64,000 bases of DNA from an uncultured Isosphaeraceae bacterium (GCA_945957605.1 CAMFLR010000013.1:1-64000); one strand, 5' to 3'. Shown: positions 1 through 8,524, numbered from the stretch's first letter. Notes: generated by a model not told the origin, from the sequence alone. Translations and numbers: made by a program.

Positions 1-95
1 GGCGCTCTGATCGGTCTTTTGCTATCACCACCCTGCAATCCGGCATGAGCCAAGAATTCAGTGTTTGTTCAGATACGGCCTTGGGAAAAGACCTT

Positions 96-198
96 GAACA
101 GAAGTGAACGAAGGTAACGAAACGAAGAAGTGGACGTTTGGGTGGTTGGGTTGAGTTTGGAAGAGGTTTGGAACAGAAGAGAGCGAAGGTAGCGAAGA
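96..198. repeat. Imperfect 28-bp direct repeat in a gene-free stretch
   Basis: Two copies of a 28-bp unit lie at 96-123 and 171-198. Both begin GAACAGAAG and share CGAAGGTA and CGAA, differing at about six positions. The first 344 bases hold no convincing open reading frame, and the repeat is the only structure I see there. It sits downstream of the minus-strand RND-like gene. Function unknown. Confidence 0.5.
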
Positions 199-344
199 GT
201 TTGGGATCTCTTTGGCGGGTCTTGGTCGGGCTTCGCTATGGAAAGGTCTGCATAAGAAATCGCATTGAGATGTAGGAATTCGATTGGCTCGAATCTTCCG
301 CGGGTGGCAGGGCGCTTTTCATGGGCGATGGCGAGAACTGAGCT

Positions 345-1817
345 TTAGCGATCGATCTCGATCAGCCCTCGCTTCTTTTTGAATTGTAGGAATGAGCTGT
401 ACGATACGGGTTCGCCGCGGTTGTTTTTGATGGACAGGGTCGACGGATCGTCGACGAATTGCTTCAGTGTCTGCTGGGACTGGACGCTGCCGCCGAAGTT
501 CTGGGCCAAATGTTCCAATGTGGTTGAAATCGACAACCCGTTTTGCGTGGCGGTATCATTATTAATGATCAGTTCATGCTTTGGGTAGTTGCTGGCAAGG
601 AATGTGAAGAAACTTGCCAGGTCGTTGCGGTTAAGCAAGTTGGCCATGAGTGTTTCGCGGTTTTCTTGCAGCCGCCAGTTGTTAATCGAATTCGTTTTGT
701 CCAGGACTCGTACCGAGAAACCTCCGGCCGCGACGAAAACCGAAAACGCGGGTGGCTCGAGGAACTCGAGAAGGACGTCCAACTTACGACTTTTTTCTTC
801 GAGGTTTCCGATGATCTGGCGTGCGGTCAGCATGCGACCGGGCCGACTCTTGAGTTGGATGAGGCAGGTTCCCAAGTTCGGACTGCGAGTCTCGGTTCGG
901 ATGTCGTAACCTGCCAGCGTCCAGACCGACTCGATCTCGTCGTTGCGTTTGGCGATTGCAAGTAACTTGTGGCAAATATTTCGCGTGTCATCGAGTGTTG
1001 AATCTAAAGGAGCCTCGATGACCGCGTAAATGACGTCTTCGCTGTCGGGCGGAATGATCTGAGTCTTCACGTCGCGAGCGAATCGTTTCGTGTTTATCTC
1101 TTTCAGGTCTGTCTCTAGCGACGCAACGGCCATGGCGCCGCTCCAGGTGGCGTATGGCTTGAGAAAGACCACGCTTGCTGGAATTCCGTCCATGTCTGTG
1201 GAGACCGCGGGAATATCGAAAGCCGTCTCTGCTGCCCGGCCGACGTCCTTGAGCTTCAGAATCTCGCCGTCACGTTTGGCTTTCACAATGATGTTTTCGA
1301 ATTGCTCCGGCCGATTGTATCTTCCCACAATGAGTATCTCGTACTCCTTCACCTGAAACACTTTTCCCGTGCCCTCGTCGATTCGCTCGTTTGAAATTCT
1401 CGTCGCTGACGGTTTGAGCAGGTCCATCATTTCGCCGGATGTCAGCCCATTGGCCCGCAAGAGGTCCGGGTCCAGCACGATGCGCATGGCGGAAGTGCGG
1501 TTGGTGAGACTCTTGATGACATCGATACCCTGGGTTCGTCCGAGACAGGCAATCACGTCCATGTTGGCTTTGTAGAGATCGCTTACAGGATCGCCAAAAT
1601 GGTCGGTCGAATAGAGGCCGATGTAAACCGGCTTGCCGTCCGGTATGAAAGTGCGGCGTTTGGTTGCGTTGCTCCCGGCGGTTTCCGCCACCGCCTTTGA
1701 CGTGGCGCTTCCGTGCCCGCCTTCGCGATTGGATAGAAGCAACCCAATTGCCAGGCTCGCTATCGCGCACGAGGTCAGCAGAACCACCGCGCTGACCTTC
1801 CACCTGGTGCGGAGCAT
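345..1817 (-). CDS. RND efflux (AcrB/HAE1)-like porter-domain protein lacking the transmembrane domains
   Basis: About 490 residues. One hydrophobic segment near residues 8-28 would anchor the protein in the inner membrane and place the rest in the periplasm. Residues about 63-250 follow the N-terminal porter loop of AcrB-type permeases: SAMRIVLDPDLL matches the AMRIWLDADLL strand, and ILKLKDVGRAAE plus a D-P-A...G-P-A pattern match the VRLKDVARVE region. Residues about 257-490 then follow the second porter loop: IIPPDSEDVIYAVIEAP aligns with LPEEDQGVFLTMIQLP, and IESVWTLAGY with VESVFTVNGF. The roughly 230 residues of TM2-TM7 between these loops are absent, as are PN1 and TM8-12. ATG at 1817 is chosen because AGGAG lies 8 nt upstream; the GTG three codons earlier abuts it. 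Without the proton-relay helices it cannot pump by itself. The role is inferred only as periplasmic binding or scaffolding. No partner genes are adjacent. Confidence 0.75.
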   Translation of the reverse strand: MLRTRWKVSAVVLLTSCAIASLAIGLLLSNREGGHGSATSKAVAETAGSNATKRRTFIPDGKPVYIGLYSTDHFGDPVSDLYKANMDVIACLGRTQGIDVIKSLTNRTSAMRIVLDPDLLRANGLTSGEMMDLLKPSATRISNERIDEGTGKVFQVKEYEILIVGRYNRPEQFENIIVKAKRDGEILKLKDVGRAAETAFDIPAVSTDMDGIPASVVFLKPYATWSGAMAVASLETDLKEINTKRFARDVKTQIIPPDSEDVIYAVIEAPLDSTLDDTRNICHKLLAIAKRNDEIESVWTLAGYDIRTETRSPNLGTCLIQLKSRPGRMLTARQIIGNLEEKSRKLDVLLEFLEPPAFSVFVAAGGFSVRVLDKTNSINNWRLQENRETLMANLLNRNDLASFFTFLASNYPKHELIINNDTATQNGLSISTTLEHLAQNFGGSVQSQQTLKQFVDDPSTLSIKNNRGEPVSYSSFLQFKKKRGLIEIDR

Positions 1818-2282
1818 GCTCGACACTCCTGCGGTTGAAAGAGGCGGACGGTCGCGAATCTCGCCGCCGATAGCCGGGACTCGTCCAGACTCACGATCGT
1901 GCTAGGTCCGCTCAATCATATCAATGAAGCCAGCTCACAGCCGGGAATGCGAATTGGAAGCTGCGTCAGCGGCCTCGCCCGAAAAGGCCTGGGTGTGTTC
2001 GGGAGAAATCTGAGCCGGATCGGCCAAGAGTTCTCGAGGTCGATCGCTACGAGCGCAAACCATCTCTCAGTAACTACTTCTGGCCACTCTGAAGGTGAAA
2101 AGCTCGGGGATGGCCATTGTGCTTGCAGAAGGTTGGCGTTCGCTCAGGGACGCAGATCGCAACGTTTGTTTGGTTTTTGTACATCGAAATATAGACCTGC
2201 CACGATGACGATGGTTAGAATCCGGCGACGGATGTAACAATTCGTTTTGCGCTCGGGATAAGCACTACAGGGAGGAGCACCG
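1818..2282. other. Divergent intergenic region, no gene recognised
   Basis: About 465 bases between the divergently transcribed RND-like gene and the secreted protein at 2283. It must hold promoters for both. I see no convincing small gene or hairpin. A purine-rich GGAGGAG immediately precedes the ATG at 2283 and serves as its ribosome binding site. Confidence 0.5.
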
Positions 2283-4784
2283 ATGACCGCGCTACGAATC
2301 CCGCTTGTGGCTTCGCTTCTGCTGATTGCGTCGTGCGTTCAGGCTGCGGACGATAAAACGACGCCCGCCAGATTCATTCCGGCGAAAAACCTCGCGGTTC
2401 TTGTTGAGTACGACGGCCTCGGCGCTGCTCCCGAGCGCTGGAAGCAAACGGCGGCCTATGCGGTTTTGAATCAAACTTCCGCCGGCGAAATGCTCGGCAG
2501 CGTGGGACGGCAGGTCGTCGAACGGCTGCTCAAGGAAGAGACGGGCGCAAAGATTACTGGGGCGGATTTAACTCGATACACAGAAACCGCCTTTCAACGC
2601 GGATTTCTCTTTGCGGTTTATCAGCGTGAAAATGCTGAAGACGAAACCGCGGTGATGATTCTCAAGGGGTTTGGGTCGAAGGACGCCCGGCCGAGCAGCG
2701 AGCGGCTGTTGAAATTGCTCGCCGATGATGACTCGGTTGCGAAGTCGGTGAAGTTGCGAGGTCGCGAACTGTTTCAGATGGAGGAAGTGAAGAAGCCCGA
2801 AGATGCGCCGGCCGATGGCGAGAAGTTTGAGAAGAAGCTTCTCGAGCGAAACGTGGTGCCTGGCTCGCTGAGTGGACTTCCTTCCGCCGAACTGCAAGTG
2901 GCGCCGAGCGGAATCGCACCAGCATCGCCGACTGGAAATGTGTCATCTCCTCTGCCGGCTGTGGCGCCTCCCACTGCAACTGCACGAGCGATTCCCGCCG
3001 CACTTCCGCCCGCTGCGCCAGCGGTTGAACCCGCGACTCCTTCACCCGCACCACCGGCGGCAGTGCGCTCGCTTCCGCCCCAGGCAGTGCAAGCAGCGAC
3101 GCCGACTCCTGCGTCGCAGCCTCGTTTTGTCGAGCCGGTCGCTGCGCCGCTACCCGACGATGCGGACGAAAAGGCGAAGAAGAAGCCCGAAGGTCCCAAA
3201 GAGGTAATGACATGGTGGTTTGAAGGTGATGATCTCATCATCGCCGATGGAGTGCTTCGTACGGGTGCGACTGATCCCAAAGCGAAGCCGGCTGAGGCTG
3301 GATTCGATATGGTCAGCCTGGTTCTCGACGCCATCGAAGGGAAAACGCCGAACGCGGTGGCGTGGCCCGGGCGCGTGGCTGCGCTTGAGGAAGGGAAGGC
3401 GATCAAGGGATTCGCGGCGAATGGTCTGGCGGTGATTGAGTCGGGTCACGGCGGTTTCTTGTTGCAGGACGTCGTGAAAAAGGTGAATACGCCTGTTGTT
3501 GCTAATCTTTCGTTGCAAGAGTTGGTCTTGCCGGGCGCTGGGAGCGTCGTGAAGAACGGCGATGACGCGAAGGAAAAGCCGCGCGAGGAAGATGTCGAGC
3601 TGAAGACGCTTGGGCTCGACCGGCTTAAACGAGTGATTGTGCGTTGGGGTTTTCAAGACAAGGCGTTGATGACCGTTGTTCGCTTCGAGATCCCCACGCC
3701 GCGGACCGGGCTGCTTGGCCTGATCGACCAGCCTCGTTTGCAGGTTGATCGCCTGCCGCCGATTCCAAAAGATGCAGGGGCGTTCGCGGTTGGATCCTTT
3801 GATGCGGGCAAGAGCTACGACACGGTTGTTGCCGCGTTCAAGAAGCTTCAGCCCGAAGCTGCGGCCGAGATCGATGCGATGTTTGGGCTCGTTTCCAAGG
3901 GTTTGCGCGACGCAACCGGCCAGCGACTTCGCGAGGATTTGCTGGCACACATCGGGCCGGCGTGGAGCCTTTACATTGCCCGCACGGACATTTGGGAAGA
4001 GCCAGATTCGGCCGCTCCCACGCTTCTTCTGGAGGTTCGCGACCCTGAGGCGTTTGGCAAGGTGTTTGATACCCTGATCGCCCGAACCAACGATGCGCTT
4101 CGCGGCCCCAAACCAGAGGCGGACAAACAGGAAGCGGCGGACGCTCCCGCGTTGCAGTTCGAGCGGCTGCCCGCGCCGGATCGCGGCTACCGGCTGGTTT
4201 CGCCCGAAGGCGTGGTGCCCTGGCTCTGGGGCGGAGTCCAGCCGACGATTCTCCTGGGCAAGTCGTCCCTGGTCGTGGCGGTGAACCCGGAAGTGGCACG
4301 CGCGGCTCTGGCGACGGAGTCGGATCCCGCGAAGCGCTGGGCAGCGAGTGGAAACCTTGCCAAGACATTGGCGTTGCTGCCGCCGGGGCTGACGTCGCTG
4401 AGCGTCGGCGATCTGCGCGACTCGATCTGGCCTTCGGGGCTAGCGAGTCTGCCGCGCACCGTGCAGTACTTTGGCAACATCCTCGGCGCATCGAATGGCG
4501 ACGGGGGAGAAGCAGGATCGGGTTCGGCGATGCTCGCCATGCTGGGCGTTCCTGGGCCGGGCGGTTTCCGGATCAAAATCGATCCGAAGAAGGTGCCCCG
4601 CGCCGCGGAGATTCGGGCTCTGCTATTCCCGAGCGTACTGGCGACGGTGGTCGACGATCGCGGGCTTTGCTTCATCGGCGCCGAGGCAATGCCGTTCGCG
4701 TGCATCACTCCCCTATCCTCTTTCAAAGTCGACTCGAAGAAGACGCTCGGCGTCCGGATGAATCCCTTCTCGCTGTTCAGGTGA
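2283..4784 (+). CDS. Large exported protein, DUF3352-like, unknown function
   Basis: 833 residues. The N-terminus MTALRIPLVASLLLIASC is a signal peptide. The I-A-S-C motif also fits a lipobox, so lipidation and ordinary cleavage after CVQA are both possible. Residues about 205-285 form a Pro/Ala-rich linker that splits the protein into an N-terminal part (about 35-190) and a C-terminal part (about 305-833). The phrasing of the C-terminal part (AGAFAVGSFDAGKSY, LREDLLAHIGPAWSLY, LLLEVRDPEAFGKVFD) resembles secreted DUF3352-type proteins that are common in planctomycetes. No catalytic motif is visible. The ATG at 2283 is supported by GGAGGAG a few bases upstream. It lies 157 bp ahead of the formylglycine-generating enzyme gene on the same strand, so cotranscription is possible. 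Family placement is tentative. Confidence 0.7.
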   Translation: MTALRIPLVASLLLIASCVQAADDKTTPARFIPAKNLAVLVEYDGLGAAPERWKQTAAYAVLNQTSAGEMLGSVGRQVVERLLKEETGAKITGADLTRYTETAFQRGFLFAVYQRENAEDETAVMILKGFGSKDARPSSERLLKLLADDDSVAKSVKLRGRELFQMEEVKKPEDAPADGEKFEKKLLERNVVPGSLSGLPSAELQVAPSGIAPASPTGNVSSPLPAVAPPTATARAIPAALPPAAPAVEPATPSPAPPAAVRSLPPQAVQAATPTPASQPRFVEPVAAPLPDDADEKAKKKPEGPKEVMTWWFEGDDLIIADGVLRTGATDPKAKPAEAGFDMVSLVLDAIEGKTPNAVAWPGRVAALEEGKAIKGFAANGLAVIESGHGGFLLQDVVKKVNTPVVANLSLQELVLPGAGSVVKNGDDAKEKPREEDVELKTLGLDRLKRVIVRWGFQDKALMTVVRFEIPTPRTGLLGLIDQPRLQVDRLPPIPKDAGAFAVGSFDAGKSYDTVVAAFKKLQPEAAAEIDAMFGLVSKGLRDATGQRLREDLLAHIGPAWSLYIARTDIWEEPDSAAPTLLLEVRDPEAFGKVFDTLIARTNDALRGPKPEADKQEAADAPALQFERLPAPDRGYRLVSPEGVVPWLWGGVQPTILLGKSSLVVAVNPEVARAALATESDPAKRWAASGNLAKTLALLPPGLTSLSVGDLRDSIWPSGLASLPRTVQYFGNILGASNGDGGEAGSGSAMLAMLGVPGPGGFRIKIDPKKVPRAAEIRALLFPSVLATVVDDRGLCFIGAEAMPFACITPLSSFKVDSKKTLGVRMNPFSLFR

Positions 4785-4941
4785 TTGGTAAGAGAGAGCT
4801 GCGACGTATGGCCGCGCGGAGCGAAGCGGGAGGACCGCCGCTCCGCGCGAGTCGCCACGAAATGGACACGCGAAATGGCATGGTTTACGATGAATCTGGA
4901 GATTCAGGAGTTCGCATCAATCTGGCGAGAGTAGGTTCGTT

Positions 4942-6096
4942 ATGAGTCGTGAGCGTCGTGAGCGAGCTCGGGCCCGCGCAGTGACCGAGGCCAAGGTAGA
5001 ATCCCCGAGCGCTTCGAAGTTTCCGAAATACTTGCTCTATGGCGCGATCGCGATTGGAGCATTCGCGTTTACATATGCCGCGACGACCATGAGCGGGGCA
5101 TCGAAGACGAAGTCCGACGCAGCGCCTTCGGCCGCGACGAACGCTGAGAAAGCGTCGCCGGTTACACGGCCGGATAGTCCCGCGCCCGACAGCCCCGCGC
5201 CTGAGGGAATGGTTTGGATTCCCTCGGGCACGTTTGCGATGGGCTGCGACGACCCAGCGATGGGTGATGCACGCCAGTGGCACAACGTGACGCTCGACGG
5301 TTTCTGGATGGACAAAACCGAGGTGACGAACGCACAGTTCGCCGCGTTCGTGAAGGCGACGGGCTACAAAACCTCGGCCGAGCTTGCGCTCGACCCCAGG
5401 AATTTCCCGGGAGTTCCGCCGGATAAACTGGCACCAGCGAGCCCGGTTTTCACGCCTCCCAGCCAGCCGGTGCCGCTGAACAATCATGCGATCTGGTGGG
5501 ATCTGGTGCCGGGTGCCGACTGGCAACATCCCGAAGGGCCGAAGAGCAATATTGTGGGTCGCGAAAACTATCCGGTTGTGCAGGTGAGTTTTCAGGATGC
5601 CGCCGCCTATTGCAAATGGGCCGGCAAACGTCTGCCGACCGAGGCTGAGTGGGAATATGCTGCGCGTGGCGGGTTGGCGAAGAAAGAATTCGTGTGGGGC
5701 AACGAGTTCCGTCCGGGTGGGAAAGTGATGGCGAATACCTGGCAAGGTCGCTTCCCGATCGAGAACACGAGCGAGGACGGTTATCGCGCCTCTGCGCCGG
5801 TGGGAAGTTATCCCGCGAACGGCTTTGGCCTGTTCGACATGGCGGGCAACGTTTGGGAATGGTGCAGCGATTGGTATCGGCCCGATACTTATGCCAACTC
5901 ACCGGAGAAGAATCCGACCGGTCCGCCCGATAGTTATGATCCGCTCGAACCCGGAATGGCCAAACGCGTGCAACGCGGGGGATCGTTCCTGTGCACCGAT
6001 CAGTATTGCAAACGGTATGATCCGGGCGGGCGCGGGAAGGGTGACCCGAACTCGGGGGCGAATCATGTGGGGTTTCGGTGTGTGAAGGCGAAGTGA
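4942..6096 (+). CDS. Membrane-anchored formylglycine-generating enzyme (SUMF1/FGE-sulfatase family)
   Basis: 384 residues. A basic N-terminus (SRERRERARARA) and one transmembrane helix near residues 31-50 are followed by a Ser/Pro/Ala-rich linker and an FGE-sulfatase domain from about residue 88 to the end. Family hallmarks are GMVWIPSGTFAMG, DKTEVTNAQFAAFVKATGY, YCKWAGKRLPTEAEWEYAARG and FDMAGNVWEWCSDWY. Near the C-terminus GGSFLCTDQYCKRY has two cysteines five residues apart, matching the copper-binding catalytic pair of true formylglycine-generating enzymes (GGSYMCHRSYCYRY in the human enzyme). Many bacterial SUMF1-domain proteins lack this pair. The expected role is oxidation of a cysteine to formylglycine in type I sulfatases, acting at the membrane or in the periplasm. 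No sulfatase gene lies in this window. Confidence 0.88.
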   Translation: MSRERRERARARAVTEAKVESPSASKFPKYLLYGAIAIGAFAFTYAATTMSGASKTKSDAAPSAATNAEKASPVTRPDSPAPDSPAPEGMVWIPSGTFAMGCDDPAMGDARQWHNVTLDGFWMDKTEVTNAQFAAFVKATGYKTSAELALDPRNFPGVPPDKLAPASPVFTPPSQPVPLNNHAIWWDLVPGADWQHPEGPKSNIVGRENYPVVQVSFQDAAAYCKWAGKRLPTEAEWEYAARGGLAKKEFVWGNEFRPGGKVMANTWQGRFPIENTSEDGYRASAPVGSYPANGFGLFDMAGNVWEWCSDWYRPDTYANSPEKNPTGPPDSYDPLEPGMAKRVQRGGSFLCTDQYCKRYDPGGRGKGDPNSGANHVGFRCVKAK

Positions 6097-6133
6097 TGTG
6101 AGGGTGTGAGTCTAGGACCATGCAGATATTAAG

Positions 6134-6249
6134 GGGTGGCCGGGACAACTTGTTGTCCCGGTCGCGAAGCGACAGGAGGCGATGGCAACCTGTTCTGATT
6201 TGCCCTCTTGTGGCTGCGCCACCCGGACAACAAGTTGTCCGGGCCACCC
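6134..6249. repeat. Inverted-repeat element, copy A (116 bp), upstream of the RAYT gene
   Basis: The ends are GGGTGGC and GCCACCC. The left arm holds a hairpin of CCGGGACAAC and GTTGTCCCGG around TT (6140-6161), then GTCGC-GAA-GCGAC (6161-6173). The right arm holds CTCTTG, GTGGC-TGC-GCCAC and a second hairpin of CCCGGACAAC and GTTGTCCGGG around AA. The right arm is close to the reverse complement of the left, with about 35 variable bases between. It ends 46 bases before the transposase start. Confidence 0.92.
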
Positions 6250-6295
6250 GATCCTGTCGATCATCATTCCCCAATAGCGTAATTCCCAAGCTAGC

Positions 6296-6807
6296 ATGAC
6301 ATCAAAACGTATCTTCGACGAAGAAGGTCACGCTCATTTTGTGACCTATTCGTGTTATCGAAGACGTCGTTTGCTCGATCACGATCGGTCCAAGAAAGTT
6401 GTGCTTGGTGTGCTTCGCTCCCAGTTGTCGAAACAATCGGGACGATGTGTTGGCTTTGTGATCATGCTCGATCATGTTCATGCGATTGTTTGGTTTCCGG
6501 AAGCCAATCAACTTTCTCATTTCATGAAACAGTGGAAGCAGCGGAGTTCTTTCCAGATCAAGAGGCTGGCTCAGGACGTATTGTTAGAATATTATTCGCA
6601 TGTTGATCTGGCAGAGTCTTTCTGGCAGGCTGGGTATTATGGATTTAACTTGTTCGCTGAAGAAAAAACTGAGGAAAACTGACCTACACGCATCAGAATC
6701 CTGTAAAGGCTGGCTTGGTTGATCGGCCTTGCGACTGGCCGTGGAGTTCGGCTCGATATTACGAACAGGGTGGGAGCGTGGGGGTTCCGATTGGCTGGTT
6801 GGAATAG
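6296..6807 (+). pseudogene. REP-associated tyrosine transposase (IS200-like, RAYT), frameshifted
   Basis: The open frame runs 6296-6682 (128 residues). It starts in family style (HFVTYSCYRRRRLL) and holds the HUH metal-binding motif in GFVIMLDHVHAIVW and the catalytic-tyrosine region FWQAGYYGFNLF. It then hits TGA at 6680-6682. The rest of the family's C-terminus continues in the -1 frame from about 6676 to TAG at 6805-6807: [17 protein letters not shown], then [12 protein letters not shown]. Loss of one A from the A-run at 6675-6678 explains the break. RAYTs are single-copy domesticated relatives of IS200/IS605 transposases that act on REP-type hairpins. This gene is flanked directly by hairpin elements (6134-6249 and 6808-6853), which supports the assignment. 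It may be inactive, or the missing base may be a sequencing error. Confidence 0.88.
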
Positions 6808-6853
6808 CCTCTTGTGGCTGCGCCACCGGGACAACGAGTTGTCCCGGCCACCC
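6808..6853. repeat. Solo right arm of the inverted-repeat element (copy B)
   Basis: This begins at the base after the restored stop codon of the RAYT gene. It has CCTCTTG, GTGGC-TGC-GCCAC and a hairpin of CCGGGACAAC and GTTGTCCCGG around GA, ending GGCCACCC. No left arm is present. It lies just ahead of the ribosome binding site of the next gene. Confidence 0.9.
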
Positions 6854-6869
6854 ATTTAGGAGGGTTTAC

Positions 6870-7649
6870 ATGGCATTATCTGCGACTGAATCGCCACTCC
6901 AGCAGATACTCCCGTGGAGGGATTTGTTCCGCCAGGAGATGAATTGCCAGATCCTCAAGGATTCGATTCATTTCCGCTCGGGCTGGACGCGAGAATACTT
7001 GCTCCGCGACGGATCAACCATCGTTGGCTATGGCTCAGTCGCGGTTGCGGGACCGTGGAAAGATCGGCCGACGATCTATGAGTTTCATATCATGCCGCCG
7101 GCGCGCGACCGGGTGTTCAAGCTGTTTGAAACTTTGCTCGAGGCAAGCGGAGCTGTGGCGATTGAGACGCAATCGAATAATCCGCAACTCGCCGTGATGC
7201 TGCACTTGTTCGCGAGCAACGTTGAAAGTGAGAGCATCCTGTTTCACGACAGGCTGACAACGCACCACCCTGCCCCATCGGGTGCGGTTTTTCGCCGCGC
7301 GACGACCGAAGATGCAGCGCGTGGAGCTGAGAATAAACTGGAGTGGGATCCGAACTCGGAATCGACGTGGTTACTTGATTTGGATGGCGCAGTCGTCGCG
7401 GCGGGCGGAGTTTTGTTCCACTACAACCGGCCGTACGGCGACATTTACATGGCGGTGGGCGAAAACTTTCGGCGACGTGGCTTTGGTGCTTATCTGGTTC
7501 AGGAAATGAAGCGGATTTGCTACGAGCACGGTGATGTTCCGGCTGCTCGATGTAACCGGACGAATGTCGCGTCGCGGTTGACGTTGCAGAAGGCGGGATT
7601 TGTTCCGTGCGGGCATATTTTGGTCGGGAAGATTGAGAAGCCGCATTGA
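6870..7649 (+). CDS. GNAT-family N-acetyltransferase
   Basis: 259 residues. The ATG at 6870 is chosen because TAGGAGGG lies 4-11 bases upstream; the open frame extends further 5' only through the repeat arm and the RAYT gene. The C-terminal half (about 130-259) is the GNAT fold. AVVAAGGVLFHYNRPYGDIYM gives beta4, ENFRRRGFGAYLVQEM gives motif A with the R-R-R-G-F-G acetyl-CoA pyrophosphate loop, and NVASRLTLQKAGFVPCG gives motif B. The N-terminal half (IVGYGSVAVAGPW, TIYEFHIMP) looks like a second, degenerate GNAT-like lobe. The substrate is unknown. It is monocistronic, with the neighbouring gene on the opposite strand. Confidence 0.85.
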   Translation: MALSATESPLQQILPWRDLFRQEMNCQILKDSIHFRSGWTREYLLRDGSTIVGYGSVAVAGPWKDRPTIYEFHIMPPARDRVFKLFETLLEASGAVAIETQSNNPQLAVMLHLFASNVESESILFHDRLTTHHPAPSGAVFRRATTEDAARGAENKLEWDPNSESTWLLDLDGAVVAAGGVLFHYNRPYGDIYMAVGENFRRRGFGAYLVQEMKRICYEHGDVPAARCNRTNVASRLTLQKAGFVPCGHILVGKIEKPH

Positions 7650-7698
7650 GAGCGGGTCGGCAGGATTACTTGTTCGACCTGTGCCAGCCAGCCATGAT

Positions 7699-8205
7699 TT
7701 ACTTCGGCGGCGAAGGATCGGGCGGGACAGTCAGCCAGGGATAGCAAGCGACCTCTTGGTATTTGCGTTCAAGCTTTTGATAATATGAACGTAATTCTGC
7801 GTATTCTCCGACATCCTTCTTATCACGCGCGATCTGATCTGTATTCGCATTCTTCGATCGCTGAAGTTCGTCCATCTGAACGATTGTTTGCCGATACTCG
7901 TCCAGCACCTGCTTGGGGACTTCTCTATCGTTGTCGGCCGCAGCAATCTGGCGCCGCTTGGCGAGAAGCGCGATCTCATAGAGCGCGACGCTCCTGTCGG
8001 TCTCGGCGATGTCATTCTCTTGACTTTGAATTCGTTCAACTGTCTTTCGCTCGTTACGAGCGAAACTCGCTGCATATTCTCCGTACTTCCGCGCAAGCCT
8101 CACCCGCTGCACGGTCTGCCATGCGAAACGAGTTCCCGTAACAACCAGCGCCACGATCGCTACAGCGGTCATCAGCGTTCGGATGCGGAAGAGGCGGCGG
8201 AACAT
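7699..8205 (-). CDS. Small membrane-anchored coiled-coil protein (planctomycetal RFRIRTLM type)
   Basis: 168 residues from the ATG at 8205. The open frame continues 36 codons further upstream, but the sequence there is not hydrophobic or conserved-looking, and FRRLFRIRTLMTAVAIVALV is a recognisable planctomycetal N-terminus with one transmembrane helix (about 9-25). Residues 30-150 are charged and heptad-like, so a coiled coil is likely. The C-terminus YPWLTVPPDPSPPK is a proline-rich tail seen in related planctomycetal proteins. Function is unknown. It converges on the GNAT gene with 49 bp between the stop codons. Confidence 0.72.
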   Translation of the reverse strand: MFRRLFRIRTLMTAVAIVALVVTGTRFAWQTVQRVRLARKYGEYAASFARNERKTVERIQSQENDIAETDRSVALYEIALLAKRRQIAAADNDREVPKQVLDEYRQTIVQMDELQRSKNANTDQIARDKKDVGEYAELRSYYQKLERKYQEVACYPWLTVPPDPSPPK

Positions 8206-8408
8206 AGGGGCCTCGATTATTGATCGCAATAAAGGTGTGCCACGATCATGAAGTCTCGTGATTCGTAGCGACTCATGCTTGTGCGTTATCGAACATCTTC
8301 GAGCGGCCTTCACACGTCAAGAGGTCGGTGGCCGGGGAATGCATCACCAGCGAGTTTCACTGTATTGCACGAAGAGTTTCGCATTTGTGTCAGATATGAG
8401 GCCGAATC

Positions 8409-8524
8409 GGGTGGCCGGGACAACTTGTTGTCCCGGTCGCGAAGCGACAAGAGGTGATCGCAACCTGTTCCGTTTTGACCTCTTGTGGCTACGCCACCCG
8501 GACAACAAGTTGTCCGGGCCACCC
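8409..8524. repeat. Inverted-repeat element, copy C (116 bp)
   Basis: Same length and design as the copy at 6134: GGGTGGCC end, CCGGGACAAC/GTTGTCCCGG hairpin, GTCGC-GAA-GCGAC hairpin, ACAAGAGG, a variable centre, then CCTCTTG, GTGGC-TAC-GCCAC, a CCGGACAAC/GTTGTCCGG hairpin and a GGCCACC end. It lies between genes, upstream of the arabinose-5-phosphate isomerase gene. Confidence 0.92.

Noticed and set aside
6671-6682. Programmed -1 frameshift in the RAYT gene
   Set aside because: The window where both frames are open has no slippery heptamer: GAA AAC shifted back one base would pair poorly. A one-base loss in the A-run is simpler.
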